This document shows, piece after piece, positions 30,048-38,121 of a stretch of DNA of 41,399 bases. A model generated the notes under the pieces. That model searched no databases and was not told the origin of the DNA. It was given only the letters and a program-made list of their open reading frames with translations. The DNA comes from Clostridia bacterium (GTDB taxonomy: Bacteria; Bacillota; Clostridia; Oscillospirales; Acutalibacteraceae). The DNA is taken from NCBI GenBank assembly GCA_017521365.1, contig JAFXCT010000014.1, positions 1 to 41,399 on the forward strand. The letters run 5' to 3'. A program made the position numbers and the translations under genes. Each line of letters opens with the position of its first letter. Position 1 is the stretch's first letter.

Positions 30048-32213
30048 ATGACTGATATAGTAAAAATTGATCCTTTCCTTTACGGATATTTTCTCGACGA
30101 AACTCTGGAGCACGGCGAAAGAGTAGGTCTTGCTCTGCTTCACGCCGCAAAGAATATTGAGATTAGGTTTTCACGCCGACTGCTCCCCGAAACGGCATTT
30201 GAAACAAAATACGGCAGTTCAAATTACACTCCGTCCGAGGGCCTTCGCTTCAGCGACGAGAACATTATAAAGCTTGCCGAAAAATATCCGGAACACAAGG
30301 AAACTTTTCAGAGATACATTAACAAAATAAACGTTTTCAGGGATAAAGCCAAACGGCTTTACTCCGAGCCGACAGAAGCTCTTGACAGGTCAGGTGCCGA
30401 ATGGGGCGGCGGTTGGGGCGGACATTCCAACCCCGATTACGGCAGAATAATAAATTACGGCACAGAACATATTCGTTCAATCATCGCCGAAAGCCGTGCC
30501 AAGCACCCTGACGAGGCTTGGTTTTTCCGTTCATGCTCGTATGCATTGGATGCTTTGGACATTATCGGTGAAAGATACCGGGAAGCAGCTCTTGAAAGAG
30601 CTGAAAGCTGCGAAAGCCCCGATGATAAATCGTTTCTTCTCAGAATGGCAGAAGCATTCAAAACCGTGCCGAAAAAGCCTGCTTACGATTTCACTTCGGC
30701 AATGTGCTCTTTTATGCTCGTATTTGCGCTTGACGGAAGCGATTCCCCCGGCAGATTTGACCAATATATGTATCCCGCATATATGAAAACGGAGAACAAG
30801 GACGAAATTGCAGATTTGCTTGACAGGCTGTGGGATTATTTTCTTGACCATCGCTCGTGGAATCTGTGTATTTCCGGCAGCAATGAAAATTGGAACGACG
30901 AAACCAACGAGCTTTCGTATGACATACTCGCTATGGTGAGAAAGAAAGGCTATCAGACACCGAATCTTACCTGCCGAGTTCACAGAAACACACCTGATAA
31001 GCTTTGGAGCGCCATAGCCGACACCCTTTCAACGGGAACAGGCCTTCCCGCACTTTACAATGACGATACAGTTTGCACAGCACTCGAAAAAATAGGTATT
31101 CTGCCGCAAGACAGCCACGATTACTGTATGAACGGGTGCAATCAGATAGATATACTGGGCAAAAGCCATATGGGACTTGAAGACGGTGAGGTTGTTTTTG
31201 CCAAGTGCCTTGAATTCGCACTCCACAACGGCACAGATGCTATGAGCGGCACTAAGGTTTCCATAGAAACAGGCAATCCGCAAAGCTTTGAAAGCTATGA
31301 AGAATTCGAGCGTGCATTTATGAACCAGCTCGAGTATGTTACATATAATTCCTGTGCAAGCGCAATCACCTGGCAACACCTTCGCGGTTTATTTGAACCG
31401 CATCCGCTGCGCTCCTGTCTTATTGAGGGCTGCCTTGAAAAAGGCCGTGATTACAGAAACGGCGGTCCGCTTTATAACCACGGGCAGATTTTAGCGGAGG
31501 GCATTGCTGATACGGGCGACAGCCTTTACGCTGTAAAAAAGCTTGTTTATGACGAAAAAAAGTACACGATGGCAGAGCTTATTGATGCTCTGAACGCAAA
31601 TTTCAACGGGTACGCAAAGCTGCACCGGGATTTTAAAAGCTGTGAAAAGTTCGGTAACGATATTGAAGAGGTTGACGAAATAACAGCACGGATACTCAAC
31701 CGTTTTCTAACAGTCCTGAAGCGCAACAACACCTACAGGGGCGGTGTGTTCACAGGCGGTTGCAGCACCTACAACCGTGCCGCCAACTACGGCCGCCGCA
31801 CTGCGGCACTCCCCAACGGAAAGCTTAACGGTGAACCTCTTCTTGCAGACAGTATAGCCGCAACACCCGGGCGAGACAAAAACGGACCCACTGCGCAAAT
31901 CAAATCCGTTCTCAGGTACAATCACACCAATGCCTGCAGCGGCTTCGTATTTCAGAACAAATTTGAAAAGAAGCTTTTTTGTACGGATAAGGGCAAAGCC
32001 TCTTTCATTGCACTTGCAAAAGCATATTTTGCAGGCGGCGGACAGCAATATACCGTTACGGTGGTTTCACCAGAAGACCTGATTGATGCAAAAAACAACC
32101 CGGACAATCACCGTAATCTAATCGTACGTGTCGGCGGCTACAGCGATTATTTCGTAAACCTTGACGAAGCACTTCAGGATAACGTTATCGAAAGAACTGT
32201 TATCGAAGCATAA
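30048..32213 (+). CDS. Glycyl-radical enzyme of unknown substrate, variant GCNQ active site
   Basis: The protein has 721 aa from ATG 30048 (GAGG 7 bases upstream; an in-frame TTG 6 bases earlier is unlikely). PFL-like barrel landmarks: GGHSNPDYGRIINYG (about 124-138), the active-site Cys loop DYCMNGCNQIDILG with C364, and the radical-glycine loop RVGGYSDYF with G697, then the RT motif near the end. Most dehydratase or lyase members have GCVEP here, with Glu as general base; this one has Asn365-Gln366. So it is unlikely to be choline TMA-lyase, glycerol, propanediol or hydroxyproline dehydratase. It needs the upstream activase and anoxia. The operon ends with a terminator at 32330. Confidence 0.92.
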   Translation: MTDIVKIDPFLYGYFLDETLEHGERVGLALLHAAKNIEIRFSRRLLPETAFETKYGSSNYTPSEGLRFSDENIIKLAEKYPEHKETFQRYINKINVFRDKAKRLYSEPTEALDRSGAEWGGGWGGHSNPDYGRIINYGTEHIRSIIAESRAKHPDEAWFFRSCSYALDALDIIGERYREAALERAESCESPDDKSFLLRMAEAFKTVPKKPAYDFTSAMCSFMLVFALDGSDSPGRFDQYMYPAYMKTENKDEIADLLDRLWDYFLDHRSWNLCISGSNENWNDETNELSYDILAMVRKKGYQTPNLTCRVHRNTPDKLWSAIADTLSTGTGLPALYNDDTVCTALEKIGILPQDSHDYCMNGCNQIDILGKSHMGLEDGEVVFAKCLEFALHNGTDAMSGTKVSIETGNPQSFESYEEFERAFMNQLEYVTYNSCASAITWQHLRGLFEPHPLRSCLIEGCLEKGRDYRNGGPLYNHGQILAEGIADTGDSLYAVKKLVYDEKKYTMAELIDALNANFNGYAKLHRDFKSCEKFGNDIEEVDEITARILNRFLTVLKRNNTYRGGVFTGGCSTYNRAANYGRRTAALPNGKLNGEPLLADSIAATPGRDKNGPTAQIKSVLRYNHTNACSGFVFQNKFEKKLFCTDKGKASFIALAKAYFAGGGQQYTVTVVSPEDLIDAKNNPDNHRNLIVRVGGYSDYFVNLDEALQDNVIERTVIEA

Positions 32214-32329
32214 AAACTGTCTGTATATAATAATTTTCAAGCACAAAAAAGCGTGCCGCTTTTGCTCAGTGTGCAAATTCATACCCGAAAGGGTGTAGTG
32301 AAGCAATGTTTCTTCTTATATAAACATTC

Positions 32330-32366
32330 GGGAGACAGCCGAAATCGGTTGTCTCCCTGTTTTTTG
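32330..32366 (+). terminator. Terminator of the glycyl-radical enzyme operon
   Basis: GGGAGACAgCCG and CGGtTGTCTCCC form a 12-base stem with a 4-base loop, followed by TGTTTTTT. It lies 117 bases after the stop; a weaker short hairpin (AAAAGCG/CGCTTTT) is at 32247-32263. Confidence 0.85.
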
Positions 32367-32472
32367 GTTTATCGGTTTTTAATTATCTTTTCGTTATTGC
32401 CTGAATGTATCCGAGGTATATTGCGTTAAGTTCCTGCAAACTATAACTGCCGTTGTCCCTCAAGTTAAATTA

Positions 32473-32633
32473 TTATATCTGTTTTACACATTCAAACGCA
32501 CTGCGTGTGGCATCGGCAATTCTGACGACCTTTTGTCACCGATAAGGTAAGCGTTGACACCTGCGTTTTTAAGCTCGCCGTAAAGTGTGTTATCGCTCTT
32601 TTTATTCGGTCAGATTAAAACAGTTGTGTCGGG
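32473..32633 (-). pseudogene. Decayed C-terminus of a flavin/NAD(P) enoate-reductase-like gene
   Basis: Reading the minus strand gives DTTVLI, a stop, then KKSDNTLYGELKNAGVN and AYLIGD. A frame change follows, then VVRIADATRSAFECVK and a stop. This is the closing segment of an old-yellow-enzyme/2-enoate reductase (BaiCD/FldZ/FadH type), where the NAD-binding domain ends with a GD motif and a final helix. One A missing from an AAAA run after GGTGAC breaks the frame. No start or barrel remains. Its 5' edge overlaps the end of the GNAT gene, pointing to an old deletion junction. The remaining sequence 32214-32472 holds only hairpins and a 26-codon fragment. Confidence 0.6.
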
Positions 32634-33238
32634 AGCTTCAGCTTTTCCTTCGGCGGGAACTGTATGTCGAATTCTTCGGCCTCTGCCTCGTCAACAAAAT
32701 ATCCCTTCGGCGGAGTGTATTCACCGCTTATGCCGTCAAGATAACCCTTTTTCAGCTCCTTGCAAAGGAAGAACGATGCATCCACACCTTCGGGCAAACC
32801 GTGGTAACGGATACCGAACTCGCTCGCATAAGTGAATCCGCTTTTGCCGTAAAATCCGATGTTTCCCTCAAAGCAAAGCGCTCCGCAGCCAAGCTCTGCC
32901 GCCTTTTCCAAGGAATAGTCAAGCAGAATCTTGCCGTAGCCCCGGCGCTTGAATTCGTTTGCAATGCAAATCGGCCCCATTGTCATAATAGGGATATCCG
33001 AGCCGTCATCAGCTTTGATAACCGCCCTCATAAACATATTCTGACCAATCAGCCTGCCGTCCTTTTCCATAACAAAATTCAGCTCGGGCACAAATGCTTC
33101 ATCGTTCCTCAGCCGATTGATTACATAATGCTCAAGACAGCCGGGACGGTAAACGTTCCAGAACGCTTCTCGGATAAGAGTTTCGGTTTCACGGTGTTCT
33201 TCTGTTCTTTCCAAACGAATGATGCAGTCATTTTTCAT
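32615..33238 (-). CDS. GNAT-family N-acetyltransferase
   Basis: The protein has 207 aa. The acetyl-CoA loop is RRGYGKILLDYSLEKA (motif A), preceded by the strand IMTMGPICIANEF, with NIGFYGKSGF as motif B. This is a complete GNAT domain, and the tail FPPKEKLKLPTQLF appears native to its subfamily. The acceptor is unknown. GGAGG lies 7 bases before the ATG. It has its own promoter about 150 bases upstream, with a structured leader between. Confidence 0.88.
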   Translation of the reverse strand: MKNDCIIRLERTEEHRETETLIREAFWNVYRPGCLEHYVINRLRNDEAFVPELNFVMEKDGRLIGQNMFMRAVIKADDGSDIPIMTMGPICIANEFKRRGYGKILLDYSLEKAAELGCGALCFEGNIGFYGKSGFTYASEFGIRYHGLPEGVDASFFLCKELKKGYLDGISGEYTPPKGYFVDEAEAEEFDIQFPPKEKLKLPTQLF

Positions 33239-33239
33239 T

Positions 33240-33385
33240 GTTAATCCTCCAAAAATTGTTGACCTTCAATCACCGGAGGCTTGCGGAGAAGTATTAGCAA
33301 ACCTCACGGCTTACAGTACTATCTCCAAGGTGTTGTTCATTTTCAAACAGCATTCTCCAGAAAATTTATTCAGGCTTTTGCCTGT
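33240..33385 (-). other. Structured 5' leader of the GNAT gene
   Basis: About 145 bases are transcribed before the GNAT start. Near the 5' end CAGGCaaaaGCCTG forms a hairpin, and a longer one pairs GAGGTTTGC with GCAAGCCTC. I do not recognise a riboswitch class. A T-run attenuator is not present. Confidence 0.35.
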
Positions 33386-33391
33386 AAGTTA

Positions 33392-33420
33392 AGTATAGCA
33401 TACGCAAAGACAAATAACAA
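33392..33420 (-). promoter_or_regulatory. Promoter for the GNAT gene
   Basis: On the minus strand TTGTTA (33420-33415) and TATACT (33397-33392) have a 17-base spacer. Confidence 0.65.
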
Positions 33421-33440
33421 GAGCAGACCGACGGTCTGCC
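33412..33440 (-). terminator. Weak terminator of the MFS gene
   Basis: GCAGACC and GGTCTGC pair around a 3-base loop, followed on the minus strand by TCTTGTTATTTG. The poor T-run overlaps the GNAT -35 box. Confidence 0.55.
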
Positions 33441-33453
33441 CTTAATGCTTATA

Positions 33454-34614
33454 CTATTTCAATGCCTTCATTGTAACAACAGTTGCAGCGATTACGCCGA
33501 AGCCGAATACGAGAAGGACAAACGGCATAATGGCAAACGTTGTTGCGGAAGCGAGGTATCCGAACAAAAATTGAACAGCAAAACCTACACCGTAGGCACC
33601 GCTCATATGATAGCCCGTAATATCGGCCGAGTAATCTGCGCCAAACCTTGCAGGCACGCTGTGAAGCACGCTCGGGAATACGGGGCCGTAGCCCAGACCG
33701 ATTAAAAACAGACCCGCAAGTGCGGTTTTTCCGACAGGCAGGAGCAACACGGCCATACCAACCCCTGCAAGCGCCATACCGCCCTTTATAAGAGTATTGT
33801 CGGAGAGCTTTTCGGACAGGAAGCCTGCAACTATTCGGCTGAGCATAATTCCGCCGAAATAGAGCGAAATCCATTTAGCGGCCTCATCGGGCGAAACTGC
33901 AAGTACATTTACTGCATAGGTTGCACCCCAAGTGCCTATTGTGAATTCGCCTGCGCAGTAAAGTCCGAGCGAGAGAATACTCGTCAGCATTCCTTTTTCT
34001 TTCAGCAAGCTGAAAAAGGATTTCTTGGGCAGCTCCTTTTGTGTTTCTTCGGTTTCAGCAGCTTTTTGCGGCTGAATGTTCCATTTTTTAAGGCTTGCAA
34101 GAATTATCAGTGCAATCGCAAACTGAATAAACGCAACTGCCCTGTATCCGCTGCGCCACGTGCCGTCACCGCCGAGAAAAGCGGACATAATCATAGGGCT
34201 TAACGTAACGCCGAGACCCCAACAGCAATGAAGCCAGTTCATATGCCTTGCCTTGTAGTGAAGCGAAACGAAGTTATTAAGGCCCGTATCAATCGCACCT
34301 GCACCGTAGCCCATAATTATTGTGCAAATCATCATCACAACAATATTCGGTGAAAAGCTGATGCCGATGAGTCCGAGCGCAGTAAGCAGAGTTGAGAAAA
34401 ACGTTACCCTGCCCGTACCGAATTTTCGCAGAAGCGGCCCTGCAATAAACGCAATGCCGCCCGTTGAAACAGCGGTAACAACGCTGTAAACCGAGCCGAA
34501 GCTCTCGGGCAAGCCGAATTCAACGTGAACAACAGGCCACGTAACGCCGAAAAGCGAATCGGGAAACCCGAGCGAAACAAAAGCTATGTAAATAACAACA
34601 AGTAATGCAGTCAT
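33454..34614 (-). CDS. MFS transporter (FucP/FHS-like)
   Basis: The protein has 386 aa with 12 helices and a short central loop at about 185-200. FGFPDSLFGVTWP at the start and GAGAIDTGLNNFV in helix 4 resemble the fucose-galactose-glucose symporter branch and related proteins. The substrate is unknown; a sugar is a reasonable guess. GGGGG lies 5 bases before the ATG. It is a single gene with an inverted repeat across its promoter, so probably under a dedicated regulator that is not encoded adjacent to it. Confidence 0.88.
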   Translation of the reverse strand: MTALLVVIYIAFVSLGFPDSLFGVTWPVVHVEFGLPESFGSVYSVVTAVSTGGIAFIAGPLLRKFGTGRVTFFSTLLTALGLIGISFSPNIVVMMICTIIMGYGAGAIDTGLNNFVSLHYKARHMNWLHCCWGLGVTLSPMIMSAFLGGDGTWRSGYRAVAFIQFAIALIILASLKKWNIQPQKAAETEETQKELPKKSFFSLLKEKGMLTSILSLGLYCAGEFTIGTWGATYAVNVLAVSPDEAAKWISLYFGGIMLSRIVAGFLSEKLSDNTLIKGGMALAGVGMAVLLLPVGKTALAGLFLIGLGYGPVFPSVLHSVPARFGADYSADITGYHMSGAYGVGFAVQFLFGYLASATTFAIMPFVLLVFGFGVIAATVVTMKALK

Positions 34615-34675
34615 ATTAACCCCCCTTCACAACGGTCAGCTTCGTGCTGATTATGTTCCTTTTTTGCTATAGAAA

Positions 34676-34717
34676 TCAATTAATTAGAATTATATATACT
34701 AATTAATCAAAACTCAA
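34676..34717 (-). promoter_or_regulatory. MFS promoter overlapped by an AT-rich inverted repeat
   Basis: On the minus strand TTGAGT (34717-34712) and TATAAT (34694-34689) have a 17-base spacer. ATTAATTAG at 34679-34687 and CTAATTAAT at 34699-34707 form an inverted repeat with an 11-base gap spanning the -10 box, of the type bound by MarR/TetR-like dimers. Confidence 0.65.
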
Positions 34718-34827
34718 GTTAATTTAATTTTTTCGTTAAATAATCAAATTGAAACAATAAATAACGATATTTATACTTATTGGATTTTAACGGAGAGTTG
34801 GCTTTTTGATAAAAGCGGCACTCAGGC

Positions 34828-34871
34828 AAAAAACCAAAAACCTTGGAACCGCCACGATTCCAAGGTTTTTT
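34828..34871 (-). terminator. Terminator of rplM-rpsI
   Basis: AAAAACCTTGGAA and TTCCAAGGTTTTT form a 13-base perfect stem, 23 bases after the rpsI stop. More T-rich sequence follows on the minus strand. Confidence 0.9.
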
Positions 34872-34893
34872 GAACAACAGTAAGTCTCGCTGA

Positions 34894-35292
34894 TTATCTC
34901 TTTGAGAACTGGGGTGCACGACGTGCGCCCTTGAGACCGTACTTCTTTCTTTCCTTCATTCTCGGGTCACGAGTGAGGAAGCCTGCCTTCTTGAGTACGG
35001 GACGAACAGCTTCGTCGTACTGAAGGAGAGCACGGGAAAGACCGTGACGGATTGCGCCTGCCTGGCCGGTAACGCCACCGCCGTTTACACGGCAGATGAT
35101 GTCGAACTTCTCGGTTGTGCCGGTGAGCTCGAGGGGCTGGCGAACAATGAGCTTGAGTGTATCAAGACCGAAGTAATCGTCGATTGAACGGTCGTTGATG
35201 ATGATTTTACCTGTACCTGCGTAAACACGTACACGGGCTACAGACTGCTTTCTGCGGCCTGTACCATAGAAATAAGGATTAGTTTCGTACAT
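34894..35292 (-). CDS. rpsI: 30S ribosomal protein S9
   Basis: The protein has 132 aa, normal length. Family signatures: [16 protein letters not shown] at the start, [19 protein letters not shown] in the middle and the closing RRAPQFSKR, whose terminal Arg reaches the P-site tRNA in the ribosome. GGGAGG lies upstream. It is the second gene of the conserved rplM-rpsI operon, 20 bases after rplM. Confidence 0.98.
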   Translation of the reverse strand: MYETNPYFYGTGRRKQSVARVRVYAGTGKIIINDRSIDDYFGLDTLKLIVRQPLELTGTTEKFDIICRVNGGGVTGQAGAIRHGLSRALLQYDEAVRPVLKKAGFLTRDPRMKERKKYGLKGARRAPQFSKR

Positions 35293-35312
35293 TATTCATT
35301 GCCTCCCTTCGA

Positions 35313-35741
35313 TTAAAGAGCCCACTCTTCGGGCTTCTGTGCTGCGTGCTTGTGCTCTGCGCCCTTGTAGATACGAAGGCGGCCAAGTGCGTTGCGGCCG
35401 AGAGTGTTGTCCGGAATCATACCCTTGACAGCGAGCTGCATAGCAAACTCGGGCTTTGTCTTCATAAGGGTGCTGTACTTAACTTCCTTCATGTTACCGA
35501 TGTAACCTGTGTGGTGGTAGTACATTTTCTGGTTGATTTTGTTGCCTGTGAGAACTGCCTTCTCAGCGTTAATGATGATTACATGATCGCCGCAATCAAC
35601 ATTGGGTGTGAAGATAGCCTTGTGCTTACCGCGAAGAAGAACAGCGGCCTGAGCAGCTACCTTACCCAGAGGCTTGCCTGCAGCGTCAAGAACATACCAG
35701 CTGCGTGTGATTTCGCCTGCTTTGGGCATATAAGTTGACAT
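35313..35741 (-). CDS. rplM: 50S ribosomal protein L13
   Basis: The protein has 142 aa, normal length. The start MSTYMPKAGEITRSWYVLDA has GGAGG 7 bases upstream; a longer in-frame start lies before the transcription start and is rejected. Signatures: GKPLGKVAAQAAVLLRGK, the VIIINAEKAVLTGNK core and the KGMIPDNTLGR motif. It is an early-assembling large-subunit protein and the first gene of the operon. Confidence 0.98.
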   Translation of the reverse strand: MSTYMPKAGEITRSWYVLDAAGKPLGKVAAQAAVLLRGKHKAIFTPNVDCGDHVIIINAEKAVLTGNKINQKMYYHHTGYIGNMKEVKYSTLMKTKPEFAMQLAVKGMIPDNTLGRNALGRLRIYKGAEHKHAAQKPEEWAL

Positions 35742-35785
35742 TAGCTTTTCCTCCGAATTAAGATTTTTAATTTCATTGCTCGAAT

Positions 35786-35814
35786 ATACTACCACAAGCC
35801 CCAACCAATGTCAA
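35786..35814 (-). promoter_or_regulatory. Promoter of rplM-rpsI
   Basis: On the minus strand TTGACA (35814-35809) and TAGTAT (35791-35786) have a 17-base spacer. Confidence 0.75.
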
Positions 35815-35979
35815 CACTTATTTTTAAAAAAATTAATTTATCAAACTCAAGCTCTGTTTTTCTCCCGTTTTCTCGCGTTTTCATATGATTTACTCACTTT
35901 TAATTTTTAAAAAACTTTGTGCAGACTTACAAATTTTCGCCTGATTTTTCGTCGATATGGCAAATAAGAGGTTTTTCTT

Positions 35980-37311
35980 TCACGACATATTGCCTGCGGC
36001 ATCTACTGCGGTGACGGTATAGACATCGTTTGCCGTGCCGCTGGGGTCGGTAACGGTTAGCGGATAATCCCATTTATAGTTTTCTACCCTTGCCAAAAAC
36101 TCGCCGTTTTTGCACACTCTGTAGTAGGCAATGCCGAAGTTATCCGTGGACTGAGTCCAGCTTACCGTAACGCCGTTTTCGTCTGCGGCGGTGCTGACCG
36201 TGGGTGCTGACGGTGCCTGCGTTTCGAGCACGTAGCCGTTTGCGACGTAGTCACGGTAGGTTTCTATGTACATACTCTTGACAAGTGTGGGCGAGAAATA
36301 GTGGGAATAGGAAAACGTAATTATATTCTCACAGTAGCGTGAGGCGATATCCATCTGCATTACGAAGCGGTCAAGCGTTGCGGTTACGGATTCGATATTT
36401 TCCGTTTCGGGGCGAAGAACCGTACCGCCGAGGATACTCGGACCGATTGCAATGTCAAAATTCTCGCAGTTTGCCCAAAGGCTTATGTCAGCCTTTGCCT
36501 TTTTTGCGGCGGCGGAGTACATTTCCCACACTCCGACAAGGTCGTCCTCCTCTATCCAATCCGCACCTACTGCGTCCTGCGGTGCAACGATATCGCCGTT
36601 GCGGAAGGCTGTGGTTTCAAAGAATGTGAGCCACTGCGCATAGGTTGCGGCGTTGCCCAGGTCGAGATAATCCGCAGTAAACGGGCTTATCAGCACGGGC
36701 AGGGCTTCGTCAACCTCCGTTGCCTTGGCGAGAACTTTGTTGAGCCCCTTTGTCATTGTTCCCATTATCGGGCCGCAGCTTAACTGATTGTTGATTTCGG
36801 GTGTGAAGTACCAGCCGTAGAAATTCTGCGGACTGACGGAATAATAAGAAGCATATATATCGGCAAGCATTTCGGCGGTAATATCGCACACCTTTGCATA
36901 GTCGCCCGTGTAATTACCGAGCAGCCAGAACGAATCAAACATTGCAAGGCCCATAAAGATTTTTATATCCGTACCCTTACAGGCGTTAAGCGCCGCCTTT
37001 ACAACGTCGCCGCCGAAAACGGCACCCTCAAAGGCAGGTATTGTGCTTTCGTAGTAAACAGTCCAGTTGCCCGAAGAATCCATATTCGCCAAATCCTGCA
37101 GGACGAGGTATTCCACGCCGTCCGCCTGCATAGCCTCAACCTCTGCCGCCCAGCGTGCCTCGTCCCAGGTACTGCTCAGCCACGATTGCAGAAAAGTGCC
37201 GTTAAATTCGGGCTTGCACCTGCGCTCGGCAGGCTGAGCCTCGCCGAAGGGTGCAGCCGCAGTAACAAGCGCCAACAGCGCAACGAAAAAATTTCTGATT
37301 AAATTAAACAT
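35980..37311 (-). CDS. Secreted DUF4434-like TIM-barrel protein with fibronectin type III domain
   Basis: The protein has 443 aa. A signal peptide (NFFVALLALVTAAAPFGEA) directs export. The main domain has NGTFLQSW...W, VEYLVLQDL, FYGWYFTPEIN with a candidate catalytic Glu, and DIVAPQDAVG, the pattern of DUF4434, a glycoside-hydrolase-like barrel. The last 80 residues (APSAPTVSTAADENGVTVSW...) are one FN3 module, often a spacer or carbohydrate-binding aid. It follows the membrane-protein gene after 25 bases. Substrate unknown. Confidence 0.78.
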   Translation of the reverse strand: MFNLIRNFFVALLALVTAAAPFGEAQPAERRCKPEFNGTFLQSWLSSTWDEARWAAEVEAMQADGVEYLVLQDLANMDSSGNWTVYYESTIPAFEGAVFGGDVVKAALNACKGTDIKIFMGLAMFDSFWLLGNYTGDYAKVCDITAEMLADIYASYYSVSPQNFYGWYFTPEINNQLSCGPIMGTMTKGLNKVLAKATEVDEALPVLISPFTADYLDLGNAATYAQWLTFFETTAFRNGDIVAPQDAVGADWIEEDDLVGVWEMYSAAAKKAKADISLWANCENFDIAIGPSILGGTVLRPETENIESVTATLDRFVMQMDIASRYCENIITFSYSHYFSPTLVKSMYIETYRDYVANGYVLETQAPSAPTVSTAADENGVTVSWTQSTDNFGIAYYRVCKNGEFLARVENYKWDYPLTVTDPSGTANDVYTVTAVDAAGNMS

Positions 37312-37336
37312 TGTATCTTACTCCTTGTAACTGATA

Positions 37337-38014
37337 TTAACACAGCTTGCATTCCTCATCCTTATGGCAATAGAACACGAGCAATATGAGCATTGCGTAG
37401 GGCAGGTCGAGGAAGGTTTCGCTTATTACGCCCTTGAGGAAGATGAAAATTTCCATATGCAGGGGATAATTCATCTGCTCCTCAACGGAAAACTTGAGCA
37501 CCTCGAACACAACCGTTACGGGCACGCACAGCGAAAGCACGGTAAGGCAGGCTATCGGGCAATAGGCCGGCAGACGCTTGCCGTGGGAGAGCTTACCCGC
37601 AAACAGAAAAATGAGAAACGCCGAAAACAGCAGGCTTTCAACGGTTTTTTCAAGCACGGACAGCTCGCCGAGCAGATTGCTGTAATGCACGCCGACAAGC
37701 GTTACAAGCCCCGAAACGGCGGCGTACAGCTTTATACACAGCAGCACAAAATCGGGTATCAGCAGGTATTTCTGCTTCACCTTTACGGCAATCAGCACCG
37801 CCATTGAAATATAAATGAGAAGCTGAACGACATCCGTCAGCGAAAAGGTGAAATCGAAGAAGGTTTTACCGTCCTCAAGGCGCATAGTTGCACCCGAAGC
37901 CGCCTTTTCGACCGCTAATAATATAAACATTATAAATGTCACGGTGTTCAGGTGCTTGTCCCTGTTGCGGCGGTGCATAAAAGCGTTTATTCTTTCACCC
38001 GGCAAAGGCTTCAC
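37337..38014 (-). CDS. Polytopic membrane protein of unknown function
   Basis: The protein has up to 225 aa with six predicted helices. I do not recognise the family. The GTG start at 38014 has AAGGAC almost touching it; ATG 37978 (MHRRNRDKH) is an alternative that removes 12 residues but lacks a well-spaced site. It ends HKDEECKLC. It is co-transcribed with the secreted DUF4434-FN3 gene 25 bases downstream, from a promoter at 38062-38090. Confidence 0.68.
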   Translation of the reverse strand: MKPLPGERINAFMHRRNRDKHLNTVTFIMFILLAVEKAASGATMRLEDGKTFFDFTFSLTDVVQLLIYISMAVLIAVKVKQKYLLIPDFVLLCIKLYAAVSGLVTLVGVHYSNLLGELSVLEKTVESLLFSAFLIFLFAGKLSHGKRLPAYCPIACLTVLSLCVPVTVVFEVLKFSVEEQMNYPLHMEIFIFLKGVISETFLDLPYAMLILLVFYCHKDEECKLC

Positions 38015-38061
38015 GTCCTTTCAGTTTGCAGCTTGCCGTTGTAAGCGGCCAACCGTAATTT

Positions 38062-38090
38062 ATTTTACCATATTTCATAACAGAATGTAA
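38062..38090 (-). promoter_or_regulatory. Promoter of the membrane protein-DUF4434 operon
   Basis: On the minus strand TTACAT (38090-38085) and TAAAAT (38067-38062) have a 17-base spacer. Confidence 0.55.
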
Positions 38091-38116
38091 ACAGCCACGG
38101 AAAAATCCGTGGCTGA
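38088..38116 (-). terminator. Terminator of typA
   Basis: CAGCCACGGA and TCCGTGGCTG form a 10-base stem with a 4-base loop, 6 bases after the typA stop. The T-run (TTTACATT) is short and overlaps the next -35 box. Confidence 0.75.
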
Positions 38117-38121
38117 GCAAA

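Noticed and set aside
32383..32466. 26-codon minus-strand fragment with NGSYSLQELNAIYLGYIQ
   Set aside because: It looks like the end of a lost gene, perhaps of a regulator, but is too short to name and has no ribosome site.
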